Counted from the first letter of the stretch, positions 1 to 11,947 are shown. The stretch: DNA of 64,000 bases from Darksidea phi (GCA_030770425.1 JASJFT010000078.1:62001-126000), one strand, 5' to 3'. Notes: a model not told the origin generated them from the sequence alone. Translations and numbers: made by a program.

Positions 1-548
1 TCCTAATCCCGAGCTAGGAGACGTTCTGGACTGCGTCGATAGAGAGCCCATGTTAAGACACGTTACCCCAACGCAGGGCTCTAAGCTCAGAGTTAGCACT
101 CCAGTCCCCGATATACTTTACGGATATCGCAATGCAGCATTTCCCCAGCAACAACCAAGGCCTCATGTACCCATTCTTCGCGATCGAATGCAAAGGTGAT
201 GGTCCCGGTGACACTGGCAGTCTATGGACGGGCGCAAACCAATGTCTTGGAGCATCCGCATCTTGCGTCCAGCTGGCTGAGCGCCTCAACCGCCAGCTAA
301 GAGACAGCAAGAGCGACAAGGTCACAGCTATCGGCAGTGCTGCCTTCAGCATCGCCATGAACGGCACAGGAGTACGCCTTTACATTTCCCGGAAGAGCAC
401 TGAGCAGGACTATCGTATGAGGCAGATCGGCGGCGGCCCTCCATCCTCTAGTGATAGTTCGCAAATTGGTGATGGCAAGAGAAGCAGAAGAAGTGGTGGA
501 ATATGCAGTGAGAGATATGACAGCGGAGCTAATGAGTTTTGTTGGTGA
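1..548 (+). pseudogene. DUF7924-type fungal protein, broken relic
   Basis: Two adjoining frames read like one DUF7924 fungal protein. From base 2 the frame gives a segment ending in DILYGYRNAAF. From base 132 a different frame continues with NNQGLMYPFF, then GSLWTGANQCLG and AFSIAMNGTGVRLYIS, which are characteristic stretches of that family. The switch near base 145 implies a frameshift and a small deletion. After about base 410 the family similarity stops and the sequence becomes Ser/Gly-rich, suggesting a second deletion. The family has no established biochemical role and is often expanded in plant-associated ascomycetes. The gene enters from outside the window, so its N-terminus is not visible. 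Family assignment is from recalled motif patterns, not a search. Confidence 0.6.
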
Positions 549-974
549 TGGTGATTGAGCCTTGCGTCAATACGCCTTGATGAGAGTTGTTATGTGAGAT
601 GTGAGGGATAGGTACTAGGCGGAGTCTGCAACTATGATTTCGCCGACACCCACTCCGACATTTGTCAACACCGCTGTTCCGCAGAGGGGCAAAACTATAG
701 CATAGAATGCCTTTGTTTTCATAGACAAAACAGACAACGCGCTCCGCCATCCACGCAAACCCACGCACGAGCCACCCATCGGTACTCCCAAGCCCCAAAC
801 CCCCGACCCATACATGCACGCTCACAGAAATTCTCGCCCGTCCACTACATCGCCGTCAACGCCTCAGCACGCTCGCCTACTCAGCAAATCCTCCCCCCCT
901 TTCTATCTTCCTACCACGTCACAGCTACATAGAAGTGAAATTGCCATACGACCAGTAGCTAGTAGCCTGCAGCC
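549..974. other. intergenic, TIM8 upstream region
   Basis: No coding region is supportable here; short frames on both strands look like chance. The C/A-rich, pyrimidine-tract-like stretch at about 830-960 just before the TIM8 start looks like a fungal promoter and 5' leader. Confidence 0.5.
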
Positions 975-1436
975 ATGGATCTCGGCGGCGCATCAAACTC
1001 GCTCGCAGGCCTCGACCTCACCAAGCTCAGCGATCGCGATAAGCAGGAATTGCAGCAGTTTGTCGTCAATGAGTCGCAGAAAGCGAGAATTCAGTCCTGT
1101 ACGTTGAACATGTCCTACCCCAGACATCTCCAAGGCTTCTGGCACTTCGTTCATATCTATACTCAATCGCATTCCCAATCCCAATCCCTACCTCATACCG
1201 CATATCAGCGGTAGTCGCTTTTCAGCACTTGATGAATGCAATCGCTAACTAATATGCGACATGAAATAGCAATCCACAGCCTCACCGATACCTGTTTCCG
1301 AAAATGCATCCCCGGCGGCGCGGTCAAGAAGGGCCAGTTGGATAAATATGAGGAGCCCTGTATGAGGCAGTGCGTGGACCGGTTTTTGGATGCCAATTTG
1401 GTCGTCTTGAAGGAGTTGGAGAGGTTGAGGCAGTAG
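975..1436 (+). CDS. TIM8: Mitochondrial intermembrane space import chaperone Tim8
   Basis: Small Tim protein, 96 residues in two exons: 975-1098 and 1270-1436. The intron 1099-1269 starts GTACGT, has a GCTAACT branch site near 1244 and ends ATAG. The twin CX3C motif is complete (C50-FRK-C54 and C72-MRQ-C76), the hallmark that forms two intramolecular disulphides in the intermembrane space. The segment LTDTCFRKCIPG fits Tim8 rather than Tim9, 10 or 13. In yeast Tim8 forms a hexamer with Tim13 and escorts hydrophobic precursors, such as Tim23, across the intermembrane space. Import would use the Mia40 relay rather than a presequence, and none is visible. The length is close to the family norm (about 90 residues). 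The start is the only Met giving a normal N-terminus. Confidence 0.93.
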
Positions 1437-1999
1437 GTGTGTTTGCGGGGGGCGGGGATAGAATGGGAGGGGTGTATGAAAAGCTGAGGAGTGTACGATA
1501 TTGGAGGCATATGGCATATGGACTAGCTGATGGTCTTGGCTGGCTTGCTTTCAAGTGGTACTGAAATGTTTGTGAATATTAGAAGAGGGGAGATGGCATT
1601 AGACTTTTGATGGTCGTACTTCGTGTACTTTTTGTACAGGCTATGTTATTATATGTTTTACGTCAACCTATGTCCTATGCTGCAGCGTCGTCTGTTATAG
1701 ATTTCCTGTAGTAAGATCCTAGGTAAGTCTAAGTCAATTGTTGGAATGTTGTATAAGGTAGGGATAGAATTGAAGTGGTAAGTAGAATGCTTGAGTTTAC
1801 CTACTCTCTATTTCATTTATCGAAGACCTCTTAAATAGGCCAAGCAATATCCCCGACCCGTCAACGTCTCTTACAAATACTCACATCGTTTCCCATAATT
1901 TCCGGACTCGTTCCATTGCGAGTACGCCAGCGATTTTGCCGTCCCCATCGAACTGTCGACCGATTCTAACGACGGTCGACCGAAATTCAATCTTCAAGT
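1437..1999. other. intergenic, TIM8 3' region
   Basis: AT-rich stretch downstream of TIM8 with TATGTTATTATATG-like sequence at about 1640-1655, plausible 3' processing signals. Nothing coding was recognised. Confidence 0.4.
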
Positions 2000-2790
2000 C
2001 TAGACTACATTTTCTAGCGCCTCAATATCTCGAATCTCTTCTTCGGTAGCTTCATATTTCTTCTACTAATAGTTCAACGTAACAGCGCTGCAGGCATGTT
2101 CCTCTTGCGGGTAGAGCTTGCTCGTAAACCTCTCCCTCATCTTCTCATGCCATCTATCTTTGCTGTCGACTATGTCTGGGGACACGGCATGGCCCATTAT
2201 TTGGTTTGGACTTGGATAGTGGGCGTCTCTTTTGCAAGGTCCGCACCGAAAGGATCGTTGCGGGGGCAGTAGAACCTACAGGATTCACTCCAACCATCAA
2301 GCAGCGCCTCGCCGCTTTCAGAAAGCTACTTGCCCTGGAAGTCGGAGAGCTTAATGTGAAGGCTTTTATCGAGAAGGAGGTTGGCAGGCTGAATATCGCA
2401 GTGCATAACGCCGCGGCCATGGATCCGCGCCACTGCTTCGGCAGCCTCACGGCACCATGCATGCTAGGCGTAGCTTGAGCGAAGGACGCGATTTGCCGGA
2501 TTCTAGCAGGTAGGTAGTGGGCGACGGTTCCGTTCACGGCTTGTTCTAGGCCCAGGCCAGCCTCGGAGGAACCCTTGAACCCTATAATTCGTTCATGTGG
2601 CCCGAAGACCTTGTACAACTTGCTCTCCACTTCCAGCCGAGTCATGTCTTCACCGGTTGGATCACCCCGGGATACGAGGATATGTCAACACGGTTGAATC
2701 GTCGACCTCGCCGACGAATGCGCTGCTCCTGTGGCGAGGAATCGCCTCACGCCCTGAGGGAAAGTAAATCTGGTAATAAGTAACGATTCC
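2000..2790 (-). pseudogene. Serine/threonine-kinase-like gene, decayed
   Basis: Reading the minus strand in shifting frames recovers most of a fungal protein kinase of the type with an atypical DFG. In order: FLATGAA and FVGEVDDSTVL (glycine-loop region, about 2745-2700), GDPTGEDMTRLEVESKLY (helix C region), RIIGFKGSSEAGLGLE, EAAEAVARIHGRGV, HCDIQPANLLLDK (catalytic loop, Asp in HCD), then KLSDFQGK in place of DFG, and GHAVSPDIVDSKDRWHEK near the C-terminus. At least three frameshifts and several in-frame stops interrupt it: one directly after FQGK, and a TAG TAG pair near the end. No single frame could give a product. The coding strand opposes TIM8. Function would have been kinase-like, but the substrate is unknown. 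Confidence 0.78.
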
Positions 2791-4285
2791 TTCCACTTCA
2801 TGCGCCATGATGGCTTCCAAACCCTGAGATTCTTTGTGCAGTCATAGACGCCTGTCTTAGAGCCCTTTGTTGTGTGCACGACATGGCTGAGCCAATCAGC
2901 GGCGTTCGTGTTCCTCAGCGGAACAACAATGAATGATCGCGTATCCAAGGAATCCTACGGTCCTGTGACACGGCATGCTTGCCAACCACGCTCTATCTTA
3001 GCGTTTCCACAAGACCTTTTTCGAACCGCGTTCAAAGCCGGGACGGGTGCTACTGTGGTACCAAGGTTGCATCCCTCGGCCGAAGTAACTTCGTGTAGCA
3101 TTTCTCAGCGTCGAAAGGCAGGGTTTCCGAGCTTCAAAAATAAATACCCTTATATCCTGTGCAATTCAAGCTGCTAGAATTACCGCAATGAGTAAACGAA
3201 GTGTTTCGTATCTCGTGCTTCGGTGTTTGGGTACAGTTTGACTATGTCGTACGAACCATGCGTCGTTCGCACGCACAAGCCCATCATGACGTCTGATATT
3301 TGGATTTATGGGGGACGGTTCACGGAGCTTGCATTAGCGTGAGGCCTGGCGGGACGTTTACATGTGAAGCGTTCTTGTATACTGTTGTCGTCCTAGGTGA
3401 TCGGAGAGCTGCTTAGGCGCTGAGTCAAGCATATGTATGCGTCTGCATTGCACATCAAACTAGAGCAGCACCAAGGCGGACCAAAAAGAAAAAAGAGTAT
3501 TCTTCCTCGGCAATGCTATTTGACAACCACGCTCGCAACACATGCCAAAAGAAAAAGCGTCACCCAAACCCTACGTCGCGCGTAGCGGCGAGCTTTAGTC
3601 ATTACAAGAAGCTATTCTATGTCTTTGCTCAACTCCGCCTTTACATAGTAAAATGAAATGGAGTCGAATCCTGATATAGCACTCACTTATAGGGACTATC
3701 TTCAATAGTCCTTCTGCAGAGAAGAACTTTACAGCAATGTTGCGTTGCTGTATTTCCCATATCGCCGCCCCGCCAGAACCGCCCCCTTCCCTCACCATCC
3801 CATTCCGGCCCGTTCATCCCATAATCACCCAACGAATCGCGCGCCGCCCCCAGCGAGCATCGGTACCAAAGCCGTACATCGCAGAGCCGCGCCTCTTCAA
3901 AGCCGCGTTTCGCTCCAGAAAGCCGAAAGCCGCCCTAAGGCGAATATGTCCCCGCGGCGATTACGCGCTCCAGTAGCCGACCGGCGCAGCGCAACGCGTG
4001 CCTCGCTAGCAATATACATGTTGTGTCGGGGATATCGGTGAGTCCTGTGGGGGGAAGGGGCGCGTGAGGGTGGTATAAAGATTGCGGGGGTGGGCCTGCT
4101 GTTCGCTGTTCGTCACTGCCTTTGCTGTGACATTAGCGTTGTCGTTTTGCGTGCTGTTTTCTTTCTCTTTACGCCCCCCCTCCCCGGTTCACAGCGGAAT
4201 ACGAGTTCGAGTCGATTGGCGCTGGCGTGCTCGGTTTGTTCGACTTGTACGACTGCGAGGGGGACTGTTTTACGGTTTCGCTGCT
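2791..4285. other. intergenic, includes leader of the AtuA-type gene
   Basis: About 1.5 kb with no supportable gene. Small frames at 2872-3177 and 3595-4041 have no recognisable motif. A long open frame starts at 4082 and runs in frame into the next gene, but its first 68 codons (hydrophobic, then Arg-rich) look like translated leader rather than protein. Confidence 0.45.
4074..4079 (+). promoter_or_regulatory. TATA-box candidate
   Basis: TATAAA, about 210 bases before the preferred ATG of the AtuA/DUF4387 gene. Spacing would place transcription start about 30 bases downstream and give a leader of roughly 180 nt. Sequence match only. Confidence 0.3.
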
Positions 4286-6468
4286 ATGCTGCAGAACGCC
4301 AGCTCCCTAACCCTCACACCTCCGCCTCCATATCCGCCGAAAATGGACGAACCTACCCCCCTCACGAACGGCCACACCGTTCCTCTTACAAGCGGCACAT
4401 CCACCTCCTCCCCGAAAAGTGCCTCTCCCCGCCCCATTGTCAACATCTCCACCCCCGTCGGTATGCTCGGTTACGGGCTCCGGGAAGAAGAAACCTATGA
4501 TGCGCTATCAAAGCTGATCCAAAACGGCGCTCCGACCGCCATGGTGCTCGACTCGGGGAGTACCGACTCCGGGCCGGAGAAGCTGGCGCTAGGCTGCATG
4601 TCAGCGCCGCGGTCCAACTACAAGAGAGATTTGACCAAGTTATTGCGATTGAGCCATGCGTTTCGGGTACCGGTTATTTTTAGTTCGGCGGGTGGCGATG
4701 GGAGTGATGAGCATGTTGAGGAGATGATTAAGATTTTGGAGGAGATTGCAAGAGAGAAGGGGAATGAGTACGTTTTGAGCCAGACAAGACGAATAAGAAC
4801 TTTTACTAACACACAGAAAAGACACTACCGCCTCAAAGCCATCGCCATCTACTCAGAAGTTAAGAAAGACTTCGTCCGCCAACGCCTCGCCTCAGGCGCC
4901 GTCTCCGGCTGCGGAAAACCCGTCCCCCAACTCAGAGAAGAAGACATCGACTCCGCGCCGCGAATCTGCTCTCAAATGGGTCCTGAGCCCTTCTACGACG
5001 CAATGATCGCAAATCCCGATTTCAACGTCATCGCAGGGGGTCGTGGCTACGATCCTAGTCCCTATGTCGCCTTCGCTGCATATGCTACTAAGACACCGTT
5101 TACAAATACTGCTACTGAAAAGGGGAGGCGCATGTTCGGCGCGTTTACGCATATGGGTAAAATTCTGGAGTGTGGCGCTTCGTGTGCGACACCGAAGGGG
5201 AATGGTGCTGTGGCTACCATTTATGAAGACGGCTCGTTTGATATCAAGCCCACCGATCCTAACAGCAAATGCACGCCGACAAGCGTCTCGGCGCATTCGT
5301 TGTACGAGAAATCCAGGCCGGATATACTGTCTGGGCCGGGTGGAAAGCTCGAGCTGATGCATACCAAGTACGAGCAGTTGGACGACGATCGCACGGTTAG
5401 GTGTCGCGGTGCTGAGTTTGTGTTTTCGAGGGATGCTGGGTTGCCCTATCAGATTAAACTGGAGGCGGCGAGGGTGGTCGGGTATCGGTCGCAGTACATG
5501 GGAAGTTATAAAGACCGTAAGTCGATGTAGCCACGGTCTTCCGTATTCTCACTGATTCCAAACTAGCCATCCTAATCGGCCAAATCGGCACCGTCCTCGG
5601 TCGAACAAGACAATACGTCGATTTTCAGCACCAAGCCGTCAAGGAAAAATGGGAAATGGACTGGCACATCTACGGCAAAGATACCCGCACCGTGGACGGC
5701 AGACCAGGCGAAATCTTCATCATCGGCGAGGCCCTTGCCGAATCCCAAGACCTCGCCAACAGCCTTGTATCCACCGCCCGCGTCGCCTCAGTCCATGTCC
5801 CCTACCGGGGAATGAAAGCCACAGCCGGCGCCTTCGCCTACGGCCTCGGCGGCAAAGTCGAACTCCCGCTCGGTGCATGCGCAGAATTCTCAATCTACCA
5901 CCTCGTCGATCTTGAGGAGGGTGAGGAGAGACTTGCACTGAGCGACGATTCAAACGCCCTGTACCACCAAAAAGTGACCATGATCGGCGTCCCCGGCCTA
6001 GACGCCACACCGCTCCCCGCGAAAATGCCCGCAAACTCGAAAAGGAAGGCAATGCCCATCGCCATCCCCGACGACGGACCCAGCGTAGTATACGATAGAC
6101 TCGCACCTAAGACGCTCGGCGAACTCGCTAGCGTGCTGCGGTCCAAGAACGCGGGGCCCTTCGAGCTAACCTTCGACGTCATGTTCGCTTTCGAAGACGA
6201 GTACAAACTCATCAAAGAATTCGGATTCTTGAATGCTGCAACGATCGCCCAGTTGTATAATATCAAGGAAGAGGATGTGGTGTGGAGCGGCTTCTTCGAC
6301 CAGGCGCTTGCGTACAAAGCGACAATTCCGCGACTGCACAGAGGGAAAATACAAGGCAATGGCGGGTTTATGGAGAGCGATGTGCATGGGTCGAATAAAT
6401 ACTTGGAGCTGTATTACTACCCGTTGCCAGATGAGTTTGTTGAGAAGTGGAAGGCGATGAGGGCGTAA
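4286..6468 (+). CDS. AtuA (DUF1446) - DUF4387 fusion protein
   Basis: Three exons: 4286-4767, 4822-5516 and 5567-6468; 692 residues. Intron 1 (54 nt) has a perfect TACTAAC branch site. Its length is a multiple of three and it contains no stop, so retention would add 18 residues. The N-terminal two-thirds matches the acyclic-terpene-utilisation AtuA/DUF1446 family: TPVGMLGYGLREE at the start, and later AGGRGYDPSPYVAFAAYA, FGAFTHMGKILECGASCATPKG. The last about 110 residues match DUF4387 (LGELASVLRSKNAGPFELTF, then FGFLNAATIAQLYNI). In bacteria AtuA takes part in citronellol/geraniol breakdown, but the biochemical step is not settled, and the fungal substrate is unknown. The start is uncertain: Met at 4343 is an alternative and the frame is open back to 4082. 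Confidence 0.85.
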
Positions 6469-6595
6469 AAAGCAGAGAGGGGTAGACCAACCACGAGGGA
6501 AGAAGTGTATAGGGTTCGCATGCATACCCAGATTGTGCATCACAATCATGGACGAAGGCGTTATTTTTTTTTGGGATTGGGCGGATAGATTTGCA

Positions 6596-8723
6596 TTACT
6601 GCATCTGAGGTGGTGCGAATGTACCAAACATTCCCCACACCGAGTCCCCCCACAGATCCTCAGGTAGTGAGAAATCCAGTGGTCCGACGAGATTCTCCAT
6701 GTTGTTCATGTTGCTGACATTGATGTTGTTGAGGTCAACTTCCGACACTTGGTTCATGTTCTGCATGTTATGCGGTGCTATTTGGTTTGGATGCGGTGGT
6801 AGTTGTGGTGGTTGCAGTGGGCGTTGCTGTTCTGATACATGATTCGAGGCGTCGACATCCGCGGCGACATCTGCGCCCTCTTCATCGACTTCAGCAGGCA
6901 GGTTACGAAGCTCGTGACCGGTGGTGATGGCGTCGTAGACCAACGAAGCGCCCATACGATCGTCGATGCGTAGCTTCGTATGGTCTACATCGACAGGCTG
7001 CTGTCGGCTCAACATTTCCAGCAACAAAGCTCCTCTCGCTTTCTCGTCTTGGTTGGTCATGGATCCGGTCTTGAGGTATCTCTGCGCCATCGCCACGTGG
7101 TTCCGCGCAACCTCCTGCTCTTCAGGCGTTGCATGGATGTTGAGCACAAAGAAGCGCAGTAGGAAGACGGTAGCGAGAACTAGGGCGCGGAAGTAGTTCT
7201 TTGGTATCGCTCTTTGGAGGACTTCTGGCGGTAAGTCACTGTACTCTGGCGGCCTGTAGCTAAGCCCTTGATCCGAGAGGTAGACGATTCTCAATGCGAC
7301 CGAAAATCCGTTCTTCATGAGGATTTCGCGGGATGTAATGTCCAGCTGTATCCGGATGATGGTCATGGTGTAGAGATGGATTTTGGCCACTAGGATAGCC
7401 ATTTCTACCCTTGGTGTCCAGGGTGCGGGAAATCGATTTTTGAGGCCGTCAAGTTCCGTGTCGATGAGTTTGACAAGAGAGTGACTGACTACTTCTTGCG
7501 AGTTCTCTAGTACGACTGTCGTGAACCTGGCGAGAGTGTGCTGAACCATGATCTGGTAGGCAAACTCAGGAGGGATGGGATATGTGCGGACGAATTGCTC
7601 GATTGTTGCTAGATCTGTTGTTGAGTTGATTAAGGGAGAAACGCCTACGTGCATGCCGACCCTAAGATTCGATTAGAAGTGCGTGGGATGAAAGACGTAG
7701 GAACTTACGAAACACTAGCAAGGAAACAACCAAGCCAGGTGTTCGCTCTCGCTCGCAGAGAACCTGATGGGACGCCGATGCTTCTCAGAGACTGCGTTGG
7801 CTTCGAGTGATGCAGCCCCATGTACATGGCAGCATTGACGGCAGCACCACAATACACCCAACTGGGATCGCGAGATTGTCTTTCAGCCGGAAAAGGCCAC
7901 ATTATTAGGTAAGTGAGCGCTTGAACGGTCTGCAGAGGTAGAGGTGCTGATAAGATGTCGGTCCTGAGTTTGTTAAGGAACGGTTCCCGTAGTTGATTGT
8001 ACAGAGCAGCGTGTTGTGGTACAATTTCACGGGATGACACAAGAGCGATTATGGTCCAGAACAGGAGTGATGCTGTGTCGTGCATGACGGGTATTGAGAT
8101 GTGAGGATTTAGAACTGGGAAGTGCGGGTAGAAAAGGAGGGCGAAGCTGCACGTTGGGACTTGAATTAGTTGAAATTTCCACACGGGACTGGCAGACTCA
8201 CAGCTTGAAGATATCACTGACGGTATCCCGGTCGATGGCAAAAGATCCGAGATGATACCTTTCCTTCAAACCAAAGTCGTTTAGCACGACGGTGCCGGAC
8301 TGCTCCAGCGTATATTCAGGTGAACCGAAGGTGGTGTCAGGTAGTGAGGGCGATAATGTCGACTTCTGCCCATTCTCTTCTCTTTGACTCCTTAGAACTT
8401 CCAACTCCCTCGCCATCTCCTCGACGCGCCTATGGAACTTGATGTCAGTGATCATGTGACAGCTCGCAAGCCTGTGCCGCACCGACTTACTTTCGCGCTG
8501 GCGTGCGCCGGAAGGATGAATCGACAACGCATTGCAGATTCCTGGTTTGGCATCTGGTACATGGCGCGGGAAACTTGGCTTTGGAATCGCAGCGGAGCTA
8601 CACCATATTAGATGGCTTCGGTAACCCGCGTTAGGGACCTACTTTTACTTGCTTGCATTCCGTGCATGTCTTGACAGGCCGATGGACGGATCTGCTAAGC
8701 GGTGCGGCTCCTATGGCAGACAT
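6596..8723 (-). CDS. Zn(II)2Cys6 fungal transcription factor
   Basis: Five exons on the minus strand: 8723-8643, 8597-8491, 8429-8202, 8146-7709 and 7661-6596; 639 residues. The binuclear zinc cluster is split by the first intron and complete once spliced: C20-x2-C23-x6-C30-x9-C40-x2-C43-x6-C50. The x6 spacing decides the donor at 8642, because an alternative GT at 8648 would shorten it to x4. A short helix (RVEEMARELEVLRSQ) follows as a likely dimerisation element, then a fungal-specific middle homology region (for example PSWVYCGAAVNAAMYMGLHH). The C-terminal about 90 residues are Asn/Met/Gln/Pro-rich and end in an acidic, hydrophobic stretch that could activate transcription. The overall look recalls the Leu3/War1-like group, but target genes cannot be read from sequence. 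It converges on the AtuA-type gene (127 bases between stops). Confidence 0.88.
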
Positions 8724-10194
8724 ATTGGAGGAGAAGCGCGTCTGAACGCGTACGGAAGGTCGCTAGAACTGTGTCCCGTGCAGATGTCCCAACGTTATCG
8801 CTATTGATCAGGCTGCCTTCCGGCTCAATACTCAATCGCGCTGATGCATTACGAGGGGGCGCGATGGGCCTCAGATCAGGCGTAGCAGGCGGGGAGATTG
8901 GGAGACTTCAGCGGGGACAACAACTGTGCCGCAAAAACGCATGAGGTGCCAATATCAACATGGTGCGCAGCCTGGGGGTGAGGTTGGCGTCGCGAGTGTG
9001 GCACAAGAAACGGGGCGTTGTGATGAGGTTGCATTAGCCCGACGTTAGTGCTGGCTTCTTATTGGTTCGCTACTCGCAACTTTAGCCTTATGTGCCGGGG
9101 CGTATCTCCCAAGCGGCCCGGCAAATATTCCACAACATCACATTTCCTGTACCTCGCTGCAGTTTATGTCTTGCGCAGAAGTATGAATCAGTTCCTCGCC
9201 AGCGACACGTGATGATTACGAGGCCTGATAAAGAGGATCCACCACCAACCTTGCGCACGCGAGAAATCGCTCCCTATCGAACATCTGTACTTGGAGCCGA
9301 GAAGAAACCTTATATACTGGAGAAATTGCTCGACTGCAAACTTACTAGAAATTGTGTCGCCTCTTCGCACAAGGCAAAACAAGAGTTATTCAACCCGTCG
9401 TCTGCTCTGCTTGCACACGAATGATAGCAGTGAGCCCAAAGGCGGTAGAAATACAAAGAGTCGTTGATGTCCACTGCCTTGACTGAACCGACTGTCATAC
9501 ATCTCCATACACGACTCTCTCGAGTCCTAGTGGTCACATCAAGTTTTGACCGCCCCTTGTAATTACCACAGCGCATCTCCAATTCTGGCAGGCAACTCAT
9601 ATCCCGGGGAACGAACTCTGTCCTTCTGAGACGGCCGGGATCGAGTGGATGGTCAGTATTCTCCTCAAGGCGAGCTCAAATTTCGTTCTACTAACCATCT
9701 CGAATTCGCGTTGCTCCCCCTCCCCTGCCTTAAGACACGCCCGAGTTATAATATAGAGTCATCGAGTGGTTCTTTGTTAGCGCCTTTTACCACCCAATCC
9801 CTCATACTCCTTCCAACAGCCAGCCTCTTCCGTACTCCGAGATGTTTATGTAAATAGTCGCGCAAAATTGACCATTCGCAGTTGTCAACAAGTCTCAGAG
9901 CCAGCCAAATTTAGTCACTAGTAACATGTCGCTCAGACGACATATGTACCAGTGCCGTCGTCCTCCGTCTTGGGAAGCTAGTGGAACTCAAACAGGCGCG
10001 ATTATTGGACAGTGCCAGCCACATTGGTTTATCCGATGACGTGAATAAAAGGCGGGGTAAACAACGCTCCCACGGACAAATAGTTGCGCTGCCCCTCCCT
10101 AACGCCCAACATCCCTTCCTCGTTCCCAAATCCTTCGCCATCATTTTATCTATCCCACTACACACCCCACGCTACACTCATTTATTAGCACAAC
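8724..10194. other. intergenic between zinc-cluster regulator and RNase III-like gene
   Basis: About 1.5 kb shared upstream region of two divergent genes. Short frames at 8702-8944, 9092-9424 and 9310-9600 show no motif and no splice structure. A C-rich tract at about 10090-10180, ending CACAACATG, is typical of a fungal start context. Confidence 0.45.
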
Positions 10195-10883
10195 ATGTCA
10201 ACCGTTGATGCAAAGATCGCCCAGGCCGAACGGATCTTGAACCATACGTTTGCCAACAAGACACTGTGCCTAGAGGCAATTCAAATGGCGGCGCCTCAAG
10301 CAGTTGTGTCTTTCAACGGGAGCTACGAGATAGTTCACAACAATAAGCGTCTAGCTATCCTCGGGGATGCGACTCTTGCGCAAGCTTTGTGCAAGATGTG
10401 GTACAACGCGACTACCACGAGTGGTGCATACTCATTTTTGATCTATAAAACCTGCAATGTTTCCTAATATATCAACAGGCGATCCCCAGCCTCGAGAGGC
10501 GTGGACATCGGCCCGCAATGACATCCTGGGCAACTCTGCGTTACATGCGCGCGGCAATGCACTGGGCATTGGCGCCCTCATCCTGACTGCGCCTGGTCAC
10601 GGGGGTCAAGCTAGCGAGAATATGGTTGCTACCACGTTTGAGGCCCTATTCGGCGCACTCTACGAGGATGCTGGCGAAGCTGCTGTTGTTTCTGCCATTC
10701 AGCATCTGGGTCTGGACATCCACACTTCCTTGGTAACGTTCAAAACCTTCCTCCTCGTGCCTCACCTTTGAAGCAGAAAACCTGCGATTTAACTAATGTG
10801 CCAACTTCCAGATCCGTGGCGTGGCGGACCCCAGCTACCGCCGCAAGGCCGATAGACCAATCCCTCGACCCGGAGATCTATGA
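10195..10883 (+). CDS. RNase III-domain protein, probably catalytically inactive
   Basis: Three exons: 10195-10423, 10479-10732 and 10812-10883; 184 residues. It is a lone RIBOc fold without a double-stranded RNA-binding domain. The first signature reads NNKRLAILGDATL (residues 49-61) where active enzymes have E-R-L-E-F-L-G-D; the two acidic positions are Lys51 and Ala54, and only Asp58 remains. The second signature reads VATTFEALFGALYEDAG, with Thr at the position normally Asp and Glu131 kept. On known RNase III chemistry, loss of two metal-binding acids should abolish cleavage. Similar short RIBOc proteins are common in filamentous ascomycetes, with unclear roles (RNA binding, or mitochondrial-ribosome-like). 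The basic tail of the last exon (RRKADRPIPRPGDL) could contact RNA. Confidence 0.75.
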
Positions 10884-11947
10884 TTTTCTCATCTGGTCCA
10901 GTGGATTGCTTTAGCGGCCTCGTGGCAGGGACTGGACGCCGCTAAGCTGACTCGGATCCACAAGCCGGCATACCTTTGGTATACGCCTTGTCGACCAGGT
11001 CTTCACATCCGTCTTCTAACGATTGTGTACGAACAGTGAAGAGCCCATGTTTCCGCCTCTTACGAGGCGAGGGGTGTACCAGGATGAGGCTTGGTAACGA
11101 TGAGGGGGTATTATGGATTTGAATTTTGATATGGATGTCTTGGTAGCCTGATGAGGGAGCTGTTGGTTTTCACTTCTCAAGGTTGTTTGACGACCCCGAT
11201 TGACCGCTGTGCATTCTTTTGGAAACCACGTTCCATTCGCGCTTTTGTTTCATCTCAACCATGGTGGATTACGCGGCTGTACACCCAGTTACTTAATTGA
11301 GCCCAACTCCATCTATGACGACCACCGTATGATACCTGTGCAGTTTAACGCCTGTTGAATGCATACCCTGTGAGCTTTCGTGCTACAAACTTTGTGGCGC
11401 TGAATCTACACGAAGGTTCTATATCTGAAAGATGACCCCAATCGTCGCTCCAAGATTCTCCAATGCTTTCAGTTTGTGTTTCTCCCTTAGGGTGTTGAAA
11501 TGCACATCTGGGACACAACTCACCTATCCCAGCTCACTTCTATCTTGAGTTCTCCTCTTGTCACATGTCTTGACTATCGGCGCGCCCTTGACCATGACGA
11601 TGATATTAACCTTTCCACCTATGCATACCAATCTGTGTGGATCCCTCCTCCTCGCCTGTATTACCCAACTGCCTACTATTTATATTTCCGCTGTTTTGAG
11701 ATGAAACACGCAGCATATCGACGCAATCGGTCACGAGACGGAGGAACCACATGAGCAGTGTAGAAGTGCATAATAGGAAGGTATGGCGCGTGCTTACGCT
11801 GCCGAATATTGATTTTGAAAAGATGTGGCTAACACATATAGGAAGCGAATCAGGTTAGAAGTTAAACATCAAAGGCTCGTCATCCAGTCCAATCATCGCA
11901 AAAGAGTGGGTGCTCTCGAAGAAGCACCAAAGCACGCCTCAGCCACT
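10884..11947. other. intergenic
   Basis: About 1.06 kb between two convergent genes. A frame at 11500-11754 has no recognisable features. No gene is supported. Confidence 0.45.
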
